Below are positions 34,315 to 44,500 of a stretch of DNA of 64,000 nt, one piece after another. Numbering within the stretch: the first letter of the stretch is position 1; the number at the start of each line of letters is the position of its first letter. The stretch covers positions 248,001 to 312,000 of the forward strand of contig NZ_ATKM01000024.1 of assembly GCF_000418555.1 (NCBI RefSeq). Reading direction: 5' to 3'. The position numbers and the translations under genes were made by a program. Origin of the DNA: Pseudomonas sp. P818 (GTDB taxonomy: Bacteria; Pseudomonadota; Gammaproteobacteria; Pseudomonadales; Pseudomonadaceae). Under the pieces are notes generated by a model. The model ran no database searches. It saw only the letters and a program-made list of their open reading frames with translations, and was not told where the DNA came from.

Positions 34315-34334
34315 TCGACCTGCGTATGGGTCGA
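34315..34334. promoter_or_regulatory. Inverted repeat in the cls-BCCT divergent gap
   Basis: TCGACC-TGCGTATG-GGTCGA, a 6-bp inverted repeat with an 8-base spacer, 75 bases upstream of the BCCT 2 start. Could be an operator; the regulator is unknown. Confidence 0.3.
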
Positions 34335-34521
34335 ACCGGAAAGGCTAACACATGAATTCCGCTCATTCAGAAACCAAGACACTTGAAGCCCCCGAATAAT
34401 TCCCCAGAGGCTGGCAATTTGCCCGGCACTGCCATTCGCCCAGTGACCATGGCAGGATGGTGGCGAACGCTGCGCAATCCCCATGGTCAGCTGCACACGC
34501 CCGTGCAAAGGAAGACCCCGC

Positions 34522-35967
34522 ATGCCTGCGGATTTCGGCATACCCCACCTGTTCGCCTACCTGATCGCCACCGTCCACGCCCTCGGCGTACTGGCCGCGA
34601 TACATGCCGTGCTGACCGTGCGCACGGCACAGGGCGCCCTGGCCTGGGGCCTGTCGCTATTCTTCATGCCCTACCTGACGTTGCTGCCTTATCTGGTTTT
34701 CGGCCGCAGCCGTTTCGACGCCTACGTCAAGGCGCGGCGCCAGGCCGACAGGGAAATGCGCCATGCCATGGCCGAACAGGACTGGCGCCCCTGGGTCGAG
34801 GAAGCCAAGGCCGCGCATCTATCACCGGCTTACGATCGCCTGCGGGCGCTGCCGCGCCTGTCGCACTTGCCGGGCCTGACCGGCAACCGCGTCGATCTGC
34901 TGATCGATGGCGAGGCCACCTTCGAGGCGATCTTCGCAGCCCTGGCCAGCGCGCAGCAGGTGATCCTGCTGCAGTTCTTCATCATCCGTGACGACGCCCT
35001 CGGCCAGCGCCTGCGCGACGTGCTGCTGGAGCGCGCCGCCGCAGGCGTGCAGGTGTACGTGCTGTATGACGGCGTCGGCAGCCATGCACTGCCACGCGCC
35101 TATATCGACAACCTGCGCCGCGGCGGCGTGCAGGTGCATGCCTTCCCCACGCGCGCCGGACTGTTCAACCGCTTCCAGCTGAATTTCCGCAACCACCGCA
35201 AGATCGTCGTGGTCGATGGCGAGATCGGCTTTCTTGGCGGGCTCAACGTCGGCGTCGAATACCTCGGTCAGAAGCCACCCCTGGCGCCCTGGCGCGACAC
35301 CCATGTGGAAGTACGCGGGCCGGTGGTGGCAAGCCTGCAGGAAGCCTTCGCCGAAGACTGGTACTGGGCCTGCCGCAAGCTGCCACCGCTGCTGATGCCG
35401 AGCAAGCAGGACGACCCCGGCCTACTCTGCCAGGTGATCGCCAGCGGCCCGGCGGACCCGCAGGAAACCTGCTCGCTGCTGTTCGTCGAAGCGATTCATG
35501 CAGCGCGCGAACGGGTCTGGCTGAGCAGCCCTTACTTCGTGCCCGACGAAGCCCTGTTCGCTGCCCTGCGTCTGGCCGTGATGCGTGGCGTGGATGTACG
35601 CCTGCTGCTACCGGCGCGCCCCGACCACCGCATCGTCTACGCGGCCTCCAGCCTGTACGCCTTCGAGGCGCTGCGTGCGGGCGTGCGCATCTTCCGCTAC
35701 CAGCCGGGCTTCCTCCACCAGAAGGCGCTGCTGATCGATCACGACGCCTGCCTGCTGGGCAGCGCCAACCTCGACAACCGCTCCTTCCGCCTCAATTTCG
35801 AGGCCAGCCTGCTGACCTTCGACGAGGGCTTCAACGCCCAGGTCGCCGCCATGCTGGAAGAAGATTTCAGCCGCTCGCGCGAACTGGTCAACGCCGACCG
35901 ACGCAACCTCCATCGCCTGCAGCAACTGGGCATGCGCGTCGCGCGGCTGATCTCGCCGATTCTCTGA
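34522..35967 (+). CDS. Cardiolipin synthase (phospholipase D superfamily)
   Basis: A 481-residue inner-membrane enzyme joining two phosphatidylglycerol molecules to cardiolipin. Two N-terminal transmembrane helices (FAYLIATVHALGVLAAIHAVL, ALAWGLSLFFMPYLTLLPYLVFG), then two HKD motifs: NHRKIVVVDGEIGFLGG and LHQKALLIDHDACLLGSANLDNRS. ATG 34522 has AGGA upstream. The last 51 bases plus one are duplicated at 47944-47995, at the far side of the CDI island. Confidence 0.92.
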   Translation: MPADFGIPHLFAYLIATVHALGVLAAIHAVLTVRTAQGALAWGLSLFFMPYLTLLPYLVFGRSRFDAYVKARRQADREMRHAMAEQDWRPWVEEAKAAHLSPAYDRLRALPRLSHLPGLTGNRVDLLIDGEATFEAIFAALASAQQVILLQFFIIRDDALGQRLRDVLLERAAAGVQVYVLYDGVGSHALPRAYIDNLRRGGVQVHAFPTRAGLFNRFQLNFRNHRKIVVVDGEIGFLGGLNVGVEYLGQKPPLAPWRDTHVEVRGPVVASLQEAFAEDWYWACRKLPPLLMPSKQDDPGLLCQVIASGPADPQETCSLLFVEAIHAARERVWLSSPYFVPDEALFAALRLAVMRGVDVRLLLPARPDHRIVYAASSLYAFEALRAGVRIFRYQPGFLHQKALLIDHDACLLGSANLDNRSFRLNFEASLLTFDEGFNAQVAAMLEEDFSRSRELVNADRRNLHRLQQLGMRVARLISPIL

Positions 35968-35968
35968 G
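35917..35968 (+). repeat. Left direct repeat of the island (3' end of cardiolipin synthase gene)
   Basis: 52 bases starting CTGCAGCAACTGGGC, coding the last residues LQQLGMRVARLISPIL plus stop. Matches 47944-47995 with a single G/A difference, which is synonymous. Confidence 0.9.
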
Positions 35969-36181
35969 CCTGCTCGTCCACCTGGCAGGGCCGCTTGGGG
36001 CCTAAGAGAAAATGCGCTCCACATCACACCGCGATGCGCTGACCCGACGAACTGCACGTTCGCCTCGAAACTTTTTTTCTTCCACCCCCTCTCAGCACGC
36101 GTCTAGCCAGGTGTAACGGCCAGCCACCGCAGCGCCGGGTTGCTCGTTCAACGCACCATCGTCAGCCCACAAGGATGTGTC
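35969..36181. promoter_or_regulatory. Intergenic region upstream of the CDI operon
   Basis: 213 bases with a T-rich tract (CTTTTTTTCTTCC near 36069) and no gene. It holds the ribosome site AAGGATG of cdiB and presumably the operon promoter; no clear -35/-10 pair can be picked. Confidence 0.4.
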
Positions 36182-37927
36182 ATGCAGTCACTCATTCCAT
36201 GTCCCGCTTCGTCGCGCACAAGGGTTTTCACGCTCCTCCGTCGCGCCTTCCCTTCGCTGCTATTAACCGCTCTGGCAATGGCCCAGACCGCGCAAGCCGC
36301 AACCCCCGAAGAAGAGTTGCTGCGCCAGCGTGAGCGCGAACGCGTACTGCGCGATCAACTGGAGACACGCCCGGACATTCGCCTCGAAGCCTTGCCTCAA
36401 GAAGAGGCGGTGCGCCTGCCACGCGAGGAAACACCTTGCTTTCGCATCGACCAGATCGAGCTGATCGGCGAAGCTGCAGAGCAGTTCCAGTGGGCCTTGC
36501 AGGCAGCCAACCCCGAAGATGATCCGGCCCTGGGCCGCTGCCTGGGCTCGCAAGGCATCAACCTGACGATGAAGCGCATCCAGAACGCGATCATCGCCAA
36601 GGGCTACGTCACCACACGCGTACTGGCCGGCGCCCAGGATCTGAACAGCGGCGTGCTGACCCTGACCCTGCTACCCGGTCGCATCAGCGATATCCGCTTC
36701 GACGATGAGACCAGCAAACGCGCCAATACCTTCAACGCAATGCCGGCCAGCCCTGGCGACCTGCTCAACCTGCGCGATATCGAACAGGCGCTGGAGAACT
36801 TCAAGCGCGTGCCGACTGTAGAGGCCGATATTCGTATCGTCCCGGCCAGCGCCAGTGGGGCCAGGCCGGGCGAGAGCGATGTGGTGATCGCCTGGCGCCA
36901 GCGCTTCCCGGCACGCCTGAGCTTGTCGCTGGATAATGGTGGCAGCAAGAGCACCGGCAAGTATCAGGGCGCCGTGGCCCTGTCGCTGGACAACCCGCTG
37001 ACCCTCAACGATTTGTTCTACGCCAGCTTCAACCATGACCTGGGCGGCGGCGAGGATGGCGACCGTGGTTCCAAGGGCCACACGCTTCACTACTCGGTGC
37101 CCTACGGCTACTGGCAGCTCGCGTTCACCAGCAGCGAATACGACTACCACCAGACCATCGCCGGGATTAATCAAGACTTCCTGTACCGTGGCGAGAGCCG
37201 CAACAACGAGCTGCGCCTGTCGCGCCTGGTGTACCGCGACGCGGTGCGCAAGACCACGCTATGGGGCAGCCTGTGGACGCGTAGCTCGGAGAACTTCATC
37301 GACGACACCGAAATCCAGCAACAACGTCGGCGCATGGCAGGCTGGCAGGCTGGCGTTGGCCACCGCGAATTCATCGGCCCGGCCACCTTCGACCTGAGCC
37401 TGAGCTACCGCCGCGGCACCGGCGCGCACCGGGCCCTGGAGGCTCCCGAGGAAAGTTTCGGTGACGGCACCTCGCGCTCGCAGATCATCCTCGCCGACAG
37501 CCAATGGCAGGTGCCCTTCAACGTCTATGACCAGCGCCTGCGCTACCTCGGCGCCTGGCGTGCGCAATGGAACCGCACCAACCTGGTCCCGCAGGACCGC
37601 TTCAGCATCGGCGGGCGCTACACCGTGCGCGGCTTCGATGGCGAAAACATTCTCTCCGCAGACCGTGGCTGGACCCTGAGCAATGAACTGGGCCTGGCCC
37701 TCGGTGACAGCGGCCAGGAGCTATACGCGGGCATCGACTACGGCGAGGTCGGCGGCAACTCCGCCGACTACCTGATCGGCCGCCACCTGGCCGGTGCCGT
37801 GGTCGGCCTGCGTGGAGCCTATCGGAACCTGTCCTACGACTGGTCCTGGGGCACGCCGCTGAAGAAGCCCGAAGGCTTCAAGACTGCCGACTACACCAGT
37901 GCTTTCACCGTCGTCCTGTCGTTCTGA
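36182..37927 (+). CDS. cdiB: Two-partner secretion outer-membrane transporter (CdiB/FhaC/ShlB type)
   Basis: A 581-residue Omp85-superfamily barrel that exports CdiA. Signal peptide (LLLTALAMAQTAQAA), then a plug-like helix rich in R/E/Q (EEELLRQRERERVLRDQLE), POTRA domains (about 85-245, CFRIDQIELIGEAAEQFQWALQ; TTRVLAGAQDLNSGVLTLTLLPGRISDIRF; NLRDIEQALENFKRVPTVEADIRIVPA), and a 16-strand barrel with the conserved RFSIGGRYTVRGFDGE motif in loop 6, ending VVLSF. Start at 36182 has AAGGATG upstream. First gene of the CDI operon. Confidence 0.93.
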   Translation: MQSLIPCPASSRTRVFTLLRRAFPSLLLTALAMAQTAQAATPEEELLRQRERERVLRDQLETRPDIRLEALPQEEAVRLPREETPCFRIDQIELIGEAAEQFQWALQAANPEDDPALGRCLGSQGINLTMKRIQNAIIAKGYVTTRVLAGAQDLNSGVLTLTLLPGRISDIRFDDETSKRANTFNAMPASPGDLLNLRDIEQALENFKRVPTVEADIRIVPASASGARPGESDVVIAWRQRFPARLSLSLDNGGSKSTGKYQGAVALSLDNPLTLNDLFYASFNHDLGGGEDGDRGSKGHTLHYSVPYGYWQLAFTSSEYDYHQTIAGINQDFLYRGESRNNELRLSRLVYRDAVRKTTLWGSLWTRSSENFIDDTEIQQQRRRMAGWQAGVGHREFIGPATFDLSLSYRRGTGAHRALEAPEESFGDGTSRSQIILADSQWQVPFNVYDQRLRYLGAWRAQWNRTNLVPQDRFSIGGRYTVRGFDGENILSADRGWTLSNELGLALGDSGQELYAGIDYGEVGGNSADYLIGRHLAGAVVGLRGAYRNLSYDWSWGTPLKKPEGFKTADYTSAFTVVLSF

Positions 37928-37937
37928 GGATCGCCCC

Positions 37938-38456
37938 ATGCGCTTCGATACCTTCGACATCACCGCCCCGGCCGTCTTCGACGAGCCATGGAATGAGGCC
38001 AACGTACTGGGTGCCACCACCTGGCTGTGGATGCATTCCGAGGCCCACCGCGACGCGCCCCTGCACAGTCTGTCGCGCCTGCTCCTGCCGGCGCTCAAGC
38101 ACCGCCAGTTCGTGCTCGGCAGCGAGAACGGCAAGCCGGTGTTCTACCTGGCCTGGCTGAGCCTAGACGAAGCCGGCGAACGGCGTTATCTGAGCCACTC
38201 GCCGCTGGAAATGGACGAGGCCGACTGGTGCAGCGGCGAGCGCATGTGGATCAACGACTGGGTCGCGCCCTTCGGCCATACCGCCGTGCTCAGCCGCCTG
38301 CTGCAAAGCCGCATATTCCCCAACCGCTGCGCTCGCGCGCTTTACCACCGTGGCGAAACACGCGGCCTGAAGGTCAAGACCTTCCATGGCATCGGCGTGA
38401 TCCCGGAGCAGGCCAAAGCCTGGTTCGCGGCCCATCCACTCGCCAGCGAGACCTGA
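37938..38456 (+). CDS. cdiC: Toxin-activating lysine acyltransferase (HlyC/CdiC family)
   Basis: A 172-residue cytosolic acyltransferase of the HlyC family. Catalytic His37 in WMHSEAHRDAPL and Asp107 in MWINDWVAPFG match the HlyC His/Asp pair; GLKVKTFHGI follows. It should transfer an acyl chain from acyl-ACP to lysines of its partner, here probably CdiA before export. Some CDI loci carry such a gene between cdiB and cdiA. Begins 10 bases after cdiB and ends 48 bases before cdiA, so one operon. Confidence 0.88.
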   Translation: MRFDTFDITAPAVFDEPWNEANVLGATTWLWMHSEAHRDAPLHSLSRLLLPALKHRQFVLGSENGKPVFYLAWLSLDEAGERRYLSHSPLEMDEADWCSGERMWINDWVAPFGHTAVLSRLLQSRIFPNRCARALYHRGETRGLKVKTFHGIGVIPEQAKAWFAAHPLASET

Positions 38457-38504
38457 TTCTCTTCAAACGTTACATGCGGTCCGGTACCGCAAATGGAATT
38501 GCAC

Positions 38505-41500
38505 ATGAACAAGCACCTGCATCGAGTCATCTTCAATAAGGCACGCGGCATGCTCATGGTGGTGGCGGAGAACGTCACCAGCCAAGGCAAGGCGCCCGGC
38601 ACGCGCGATGCCAGTGGGGCTATCCACGGCTGTGTAGCCACTCTGCAGCCCCTGCGCTTCGCCTTGATGGGCGCACTGGGGCTGGTTAGCCTGGCGGTCA
38701 CTCCGGCCTGGGCTGGCGGCATCGTTGCCGATCCCAATGCGCCCGGTGGCCAACGCCCGCACGTCATTGAAAGTGCCAACGGCACGCCACAAGTGAACAT
38801 CGCCACGCCCAGCGCTGCCGGGGTTTCACGCAATACCTACAGTCAGTTCGACGTGGATGGCCGCGGGGCGATACTCAATAACTCGCCGACCATCAGCCAG
38901 ACCCAGATCGGGGGCTGGATCGAGGGCAACCCGAACCTCAGATCGGGCGCGCGAGTGATCCTCAACGAGGTCAATTCCAGCGACCCCAGCCAACTGCGTG
39001 GCTACGTGGAAGTGGCCGGGCGCCGTGCCGAGGTGATCATCGCCAACCCGGCCGGGATCACCTGCGACGGCTGCGGCTTCATCAATGCCGACCGCTCCAC
39101 CCTGACTACTGGCCGCGTGCAGATGGAAGACGGCCGCATCACCGGTTACAAGGTCGAAGGCGGCACCCTGAGCATCACCGGCAAGGGCCTGGACAGCCGC
39201 GACAGCGACTACACCGACCTGATTGCCCGCAGCGTCGAGGTCAACGCCGGCATCTGGGCCAAGGATCTCAAGGTCACCGCCGGGCGCAACCAGGTCAACG
39301 CCGACAACACCCAGGTCAGCGCTCTCGCCGATGACGGCAGCGCCAAGCCTGAAGTAGCCATCGACGTCGCCCAGCTCGGCGGCATGTATGCCGGCAAGAT
39401 CAAGCTGGTGGGCACCGAGGCCGGGGTCGGCGTACGCAACGCCGGGCAGATCGGCGCCATGGCCGGCGAGGTGGTGATCAGCGCCGATGGCAAACTGCAA
39501 AACCTCGGCACCGTCAGCAGCGCCGGCGACACTCAGTTGGCCAGCACCCAGACCATCGATAACAGCGGCAGCCTCTATGCCAAAGGCGACATGCGCCTGA
39601 GCAGCCAGGGCAGCATCAAAAACAACGGCGTGGTCGCAGCCCAGGGCAATACTCACCTGCAGGCTGACCGTGTGCAGAGCGGTCGTGATTCGCTGCTGGC
39701 GGCCGGTATCGATGCCCAGGGCAACGCCAAAGGTGCCGCCGAACTGAAGATCGAGGCTCGCCAGGTGGCAGCCAACGGCCAGAACCACGCCAGTGGCAAG
39801 CTCGACGTGCAGGGCGACAGTCTCGACCTGAGCCACAGCCGCACCCAGGCCGGCGACCTTGACCTGAGCGCCAGCAACGGCGATATCGACCTGAGCGCCA
39901 GCCAGATCGACAGCACCGGTAACCTGCAAGCCAGCGCCAGTGGCACCCTGCGCAGCGATGCCGCCAAGGTCAGCGCCGAGCATCTGGCGCTGAGCGCCAA
40001 GCACCTGTCCAACGTCGACGGCGAGCTGCTGCAAACCGGCAGCACGGCCAGCACGCTCAAGGCCACCGACAGCCTCGACAACAGCAACGGACGCATCGCC
40101 AGCAACGCCGAATCGCTCAGCCTCGAGGCGCAGACCCTGAACAACCAGGGCGGCACGGTCGGACATGCCGGCGACGGCCGCCTGGCATTGAACGCCCAGC
40201 GCATCGAAGGCAGCGGCGGCAGCCTGCTGAGCAATGGCCAACTGCATCTGACCGCGCAGCAGGCGGTACTAGCTGGCGGCTACAGCCAGGGGCGCCAGGT
40301 ATTGATCGACAGCCGCGAGCTGGACAACAGCGACGGTAGCCTCCTCACGACTGAGGGCGGCACGCTGGAAGTGCGCGATGCCCAGCGACTGAACAACAAA
40401 GGCGGCACCATCGCCAGCAACGGCGAGGTCAGGCTGACCGCTCAAGAGCTGCTCAACGAGGGCGGCGAACTGCTCGCCGGACGTCTGCTCTCACTCAACA
40501 CGGCCTACCTGCGTGGCACCGGCAAAGCCCTGAGCCTGGGTGACCTGCTGCTGCGCCAGCAAGGCAACATGAACCTCGCCGGGTTGCTGCAAGCCAACGG
40601 CAAGCTGGACGTCGAAGTCGACGGCGCCCTGAACAATGCCGCCCAACTACAGGCCGGACAATCGCTGCTGCTACGCAGCACCACGCTGGACAACGCCAGT
40701 GGCGCCGAGTTGAGCGCCAATCAGGTCGACCTGCGTGTCGATGGCCAACTGCTCAACCGTGGCCTGGTCGATGGCCAGCAGGTGCGCATCCAGGCCGATG
40801 AGCTGCACAACCTCGGCACCGGCCAGCTCTATGGTGATCGCCTGGCCGTCACCAGCCGCCTGCTGTCCAACCGTGACGAGGCCGGTCGCGCCGCCACTCT
40901 GGCCGCCCGCGAACGCCTGGACATCGGCGCCGAGACCCTGGAGAACCGCGAGCAGGCATTGATCTTCAGTGCCGGCGACCTGGCCATCGGCGGCGCGCTG
41001 GATGCGAATGATCGCGCCAGCGACCGGGCCGACTTGCTGAGCAATGCCAGCGCCAGCATCGAGGCGCTCGGCAACATCGACCTGACGGTGCGCGAACTGC
41101 GCAACACCAACGAGCACTTCAGCACTAGCCAAGTGGAGGTTAGCCGCGAGCGACAGCAGGAATATCAGATCAGCGGTTCCCCCAACCGCTATCGCCCCGA
41201 CCAAATATCCATACACCATGATGAAGTCGATCACCTGACCACACCCGATGGTCGCCGCGACAACTTCAACCGCTACGACTACGACCGCGTTGTCACTGAA
41301 ACCCGCGTACTTACCTCGGCGCCCGGGCAAATCCTGGCGGGCGGCAACCTGTCGTTCAATGGCGATAGCCTGCTCAATGACAAGAGCCGCATCATCGCCG
41401 GCGGTTTGCTGCAGGTCGGCGCGGCCCAGGTGAACAACACCGAGGTGGACGGCCAACGCATCACCCGCGATGTCGGCATCGTGACCAACTTCTACCGCAT

Positions 41501-44500
41501 CCAGCGCAAGGGCCGTGATCGCCAGGGCACCAACGTGGCCACCTACCGCCCTGCCCCGTTGATCCAGGATATCGACATCAGCCCGACCGAGTTCCGTGGC
41601 CAGACGGCAGTCAGCGGCAGCAACACGCAACTCGGCGTACGCCAGAGCAATCAGGTCGACCCAGGCATCGAGGTACAGCTCAACAATGGTCAGGGCGTGG
41701 CTGGCCTGGTACGCAGCGGTGGCCTCAACCTCAACCTGCCGAGCAACAACCTGTTCCAGACCAACCCGGAAGGCACCCGCGGCTACCTGATCGAAACCGA
41801 TCCGCGCTTCGCCAGCTACCGCCAATGGCTGTCGTCTGACTACATGCTGCAACGCCTGAGCGTGGACCCCGCCCTGACCCAACTGCGCCTGGGCGATGGT
41901 TTCTACGAGCAGAAGCTGATCCGCGAGCAGATCGCCCAACTCACCGGGCGACGCTTCCTCGACGGCTATGCCGACGACGAGGCGCAATACCGCGCCCTGC
42001 TCGACAACGGCGTTACCCTGGCCAGCGAGTGGAACCTGATACCCGGCGTGGCGCTGACCGCCGAGCAGATGGCGCAACTGACCAGCGACCTGGTGTGGCT
42101 GGTGGAACGTTCGGTGACCCTGGCCAACGGCGAAACACGCAAGGTGCTGGTGCCCCAGGTCTACATGCGGGTACGCGATGGCGACCTCAACGGCAACGGT
42201 GCGCTGATCGCCGGCCAGCAACTCAAGCTCGACCTCTCCGGTGACCTGCTCAACAGCGGCAGCATCGGCGGGCGCAGCATCGTGGCGGTGAACGCACGGA
42301 ACATCGACAACCTCGGTGGGCGACTTCAAGCCGACAAGCTCGTGGTTGAGGCACGCGAGAACCTGAACAACATCGGTGGCTCGATGAGTGCGGTGGATTT
42401 GCTCTCGGCCAACGCAGGCAACGATATCCGCGTCGCCTCGACCACCCAGGACAGCGCCAATGCCCAGGGCAGCCGCACGGCGCTATCCCGCGTCGCCAGC
42501 CTCTTCGTGAGTGGCAGCGACGGCACACTACAGGTCGGTGCTGGTAATGACCTGCAACTGGATGCCGCGCATGTCGCCAATGCCGGCCAGGGCGCCACGC
42601 TGCTCACGGCCGGGCGCGACCTCAACCTGGGCACGCTATCGGAGGCGCATCAGCAGTCCATCGTCTGGAACAGCAGCAACTGGCGTAACGAAGCCAGCCG
42701 CACCGAAGTGGGCTCCGTGATCCAGACCACCGGCGAGCTGCAGCTCAATGCGGGCCAGGACATCAATGCCCGTGGCGCCAGCGTCAACACTGAGAACGGC
42801 ATGCTGCTGGCGAACGCCGGACGCGACATCAACCTCACCGAGGCCGAGAACTACCAGTTCGCCGATGAGGCGCACAAGTTCAAAGGCAAGAGCGGGATGT
42901 TCTCCAGCACCACCACCACCTTGCGCGATACCGTCGAACAAACCCTCGCCGAAGGCTCGACCTTCAGCGGCGAGCAGGCCTATCTCCAGGCAGGGCGCGA
43001 CATCACCCTGCGCGGCAGCAATGTCGCCTCGACCGAGCAGACCATCCTGCTGGCCGATAACGACATCCATCTCGACGCCGCGAGTGACCGCATCACCGAG
43101 CGCCACGACAAGACCAAGAAGAAAAGCGGCCTGTTCAGCGGTGGCGGCCTCTCGCTGACCATCGGTACGCAGCAACAGAGCGTGGAAGACGACTCAACGC
43201 GGCGTACAGCAGTCGGCAGCGTGGTCGGCTCGACCGAAGGCGACGTGCTGATCCTGGCCGATGGTGACTATCGCCAGGTTGGCAGCCACGTCATCGCTCC
43301 CAAGGGTAACGTCGACATCGCCGCACAACGCATCGATATAGTCGAAGCGCGCAACCTCAGTGAGCGCGAGCGCGAAACCAGGTTCAAGCAGAGCGGGCTC
43401 TCGGTCAGCATCACCAACCCGGTGGTCAGCGCCATACAAACCGCCGACCAGATGAAGCAGGCGTCGAGCAAGACCGACAACAGCCGCATGCAGGCACTGG
43501 CTCTGGCCACCACCGCACTGGCCGCCAACAACGCCGCCACCGCAGTTGCCCAAGATCCTACGAAGGCGGGCGGCATCAACATCAGTATTTCGCTGGGCAC
43601 GCAAAAAAGCGCCAACACCGTGGTGCAGCGCAGCGACACCTCCGCCGCGTCCACCATCGCCGCAGGCAACGATGTATCGCTGCAAGCCAGCGGCGCCGGC
43701 ACCGATAGCCACATCACCGTGCGCGGTAGCCAGATCAAGGCCGGTAACAATGCATCGCTGGCAGCGGGCGGCGACATCAACCTGCTGGCCGCGACCGATA
43801 GCGCCATGCAGCAAAGCGATAGCAGCGGCAGCAGTGCCAGCGTCGGCATCGGCTTTGCGCTTGGCGGCAGCCAGAACGGCTTCTCGATCAATCTCGGTGT
43901 CTCAGGCAATCGTGGCGAGAGTGACGGCCAAGACATCACCCACAGCAATACACGGGTGGATGCCGGCAAGACCCTGCTGCTGCAATCGGGCCGCGACACC
44001 AACCTCAAAGGCGCTGTAGCGACCGGCAAGCAGGTCGTGGCCAACGTAGGCCGCGATCTCAACATCGAGAGCCTGCAGGACACCAGCACCTACAAGGTCG
44101 ACGAGAAGAGCATGGGCGTTGGCCTGAGCCTGTGCATCCCGCCCTTCTGCGCCGGCGCCAGCTCCATCTCCGCCAACTTCGGCAAAACCGATATCAACTC
44201 CGAATACGCCAGCGTTATCGAGCAGTCCGGCATCCGTGCCGGCGACGGCGGCTTCCAGATCGACGTAGGTGGCAATACCGACTTGGTCGGTGCAGTCATC
44301 ACCAGCAGCGACAAAGCCAGCGCCGACGGCCGCAACACACTGAGCACCGCGACACTGACCACCCGCGACATCAAGAACGAGGCCAAATACAGCGGCAGCA
44401 GCCTCAGCATTGGCGGTGGCTACGGTGCGAATGTTGGCAAGGATCAACAAGGCAACGCCCAGGCCGGCCCCGAGAAAACTCCAGGCAGCACATTGCCCAA

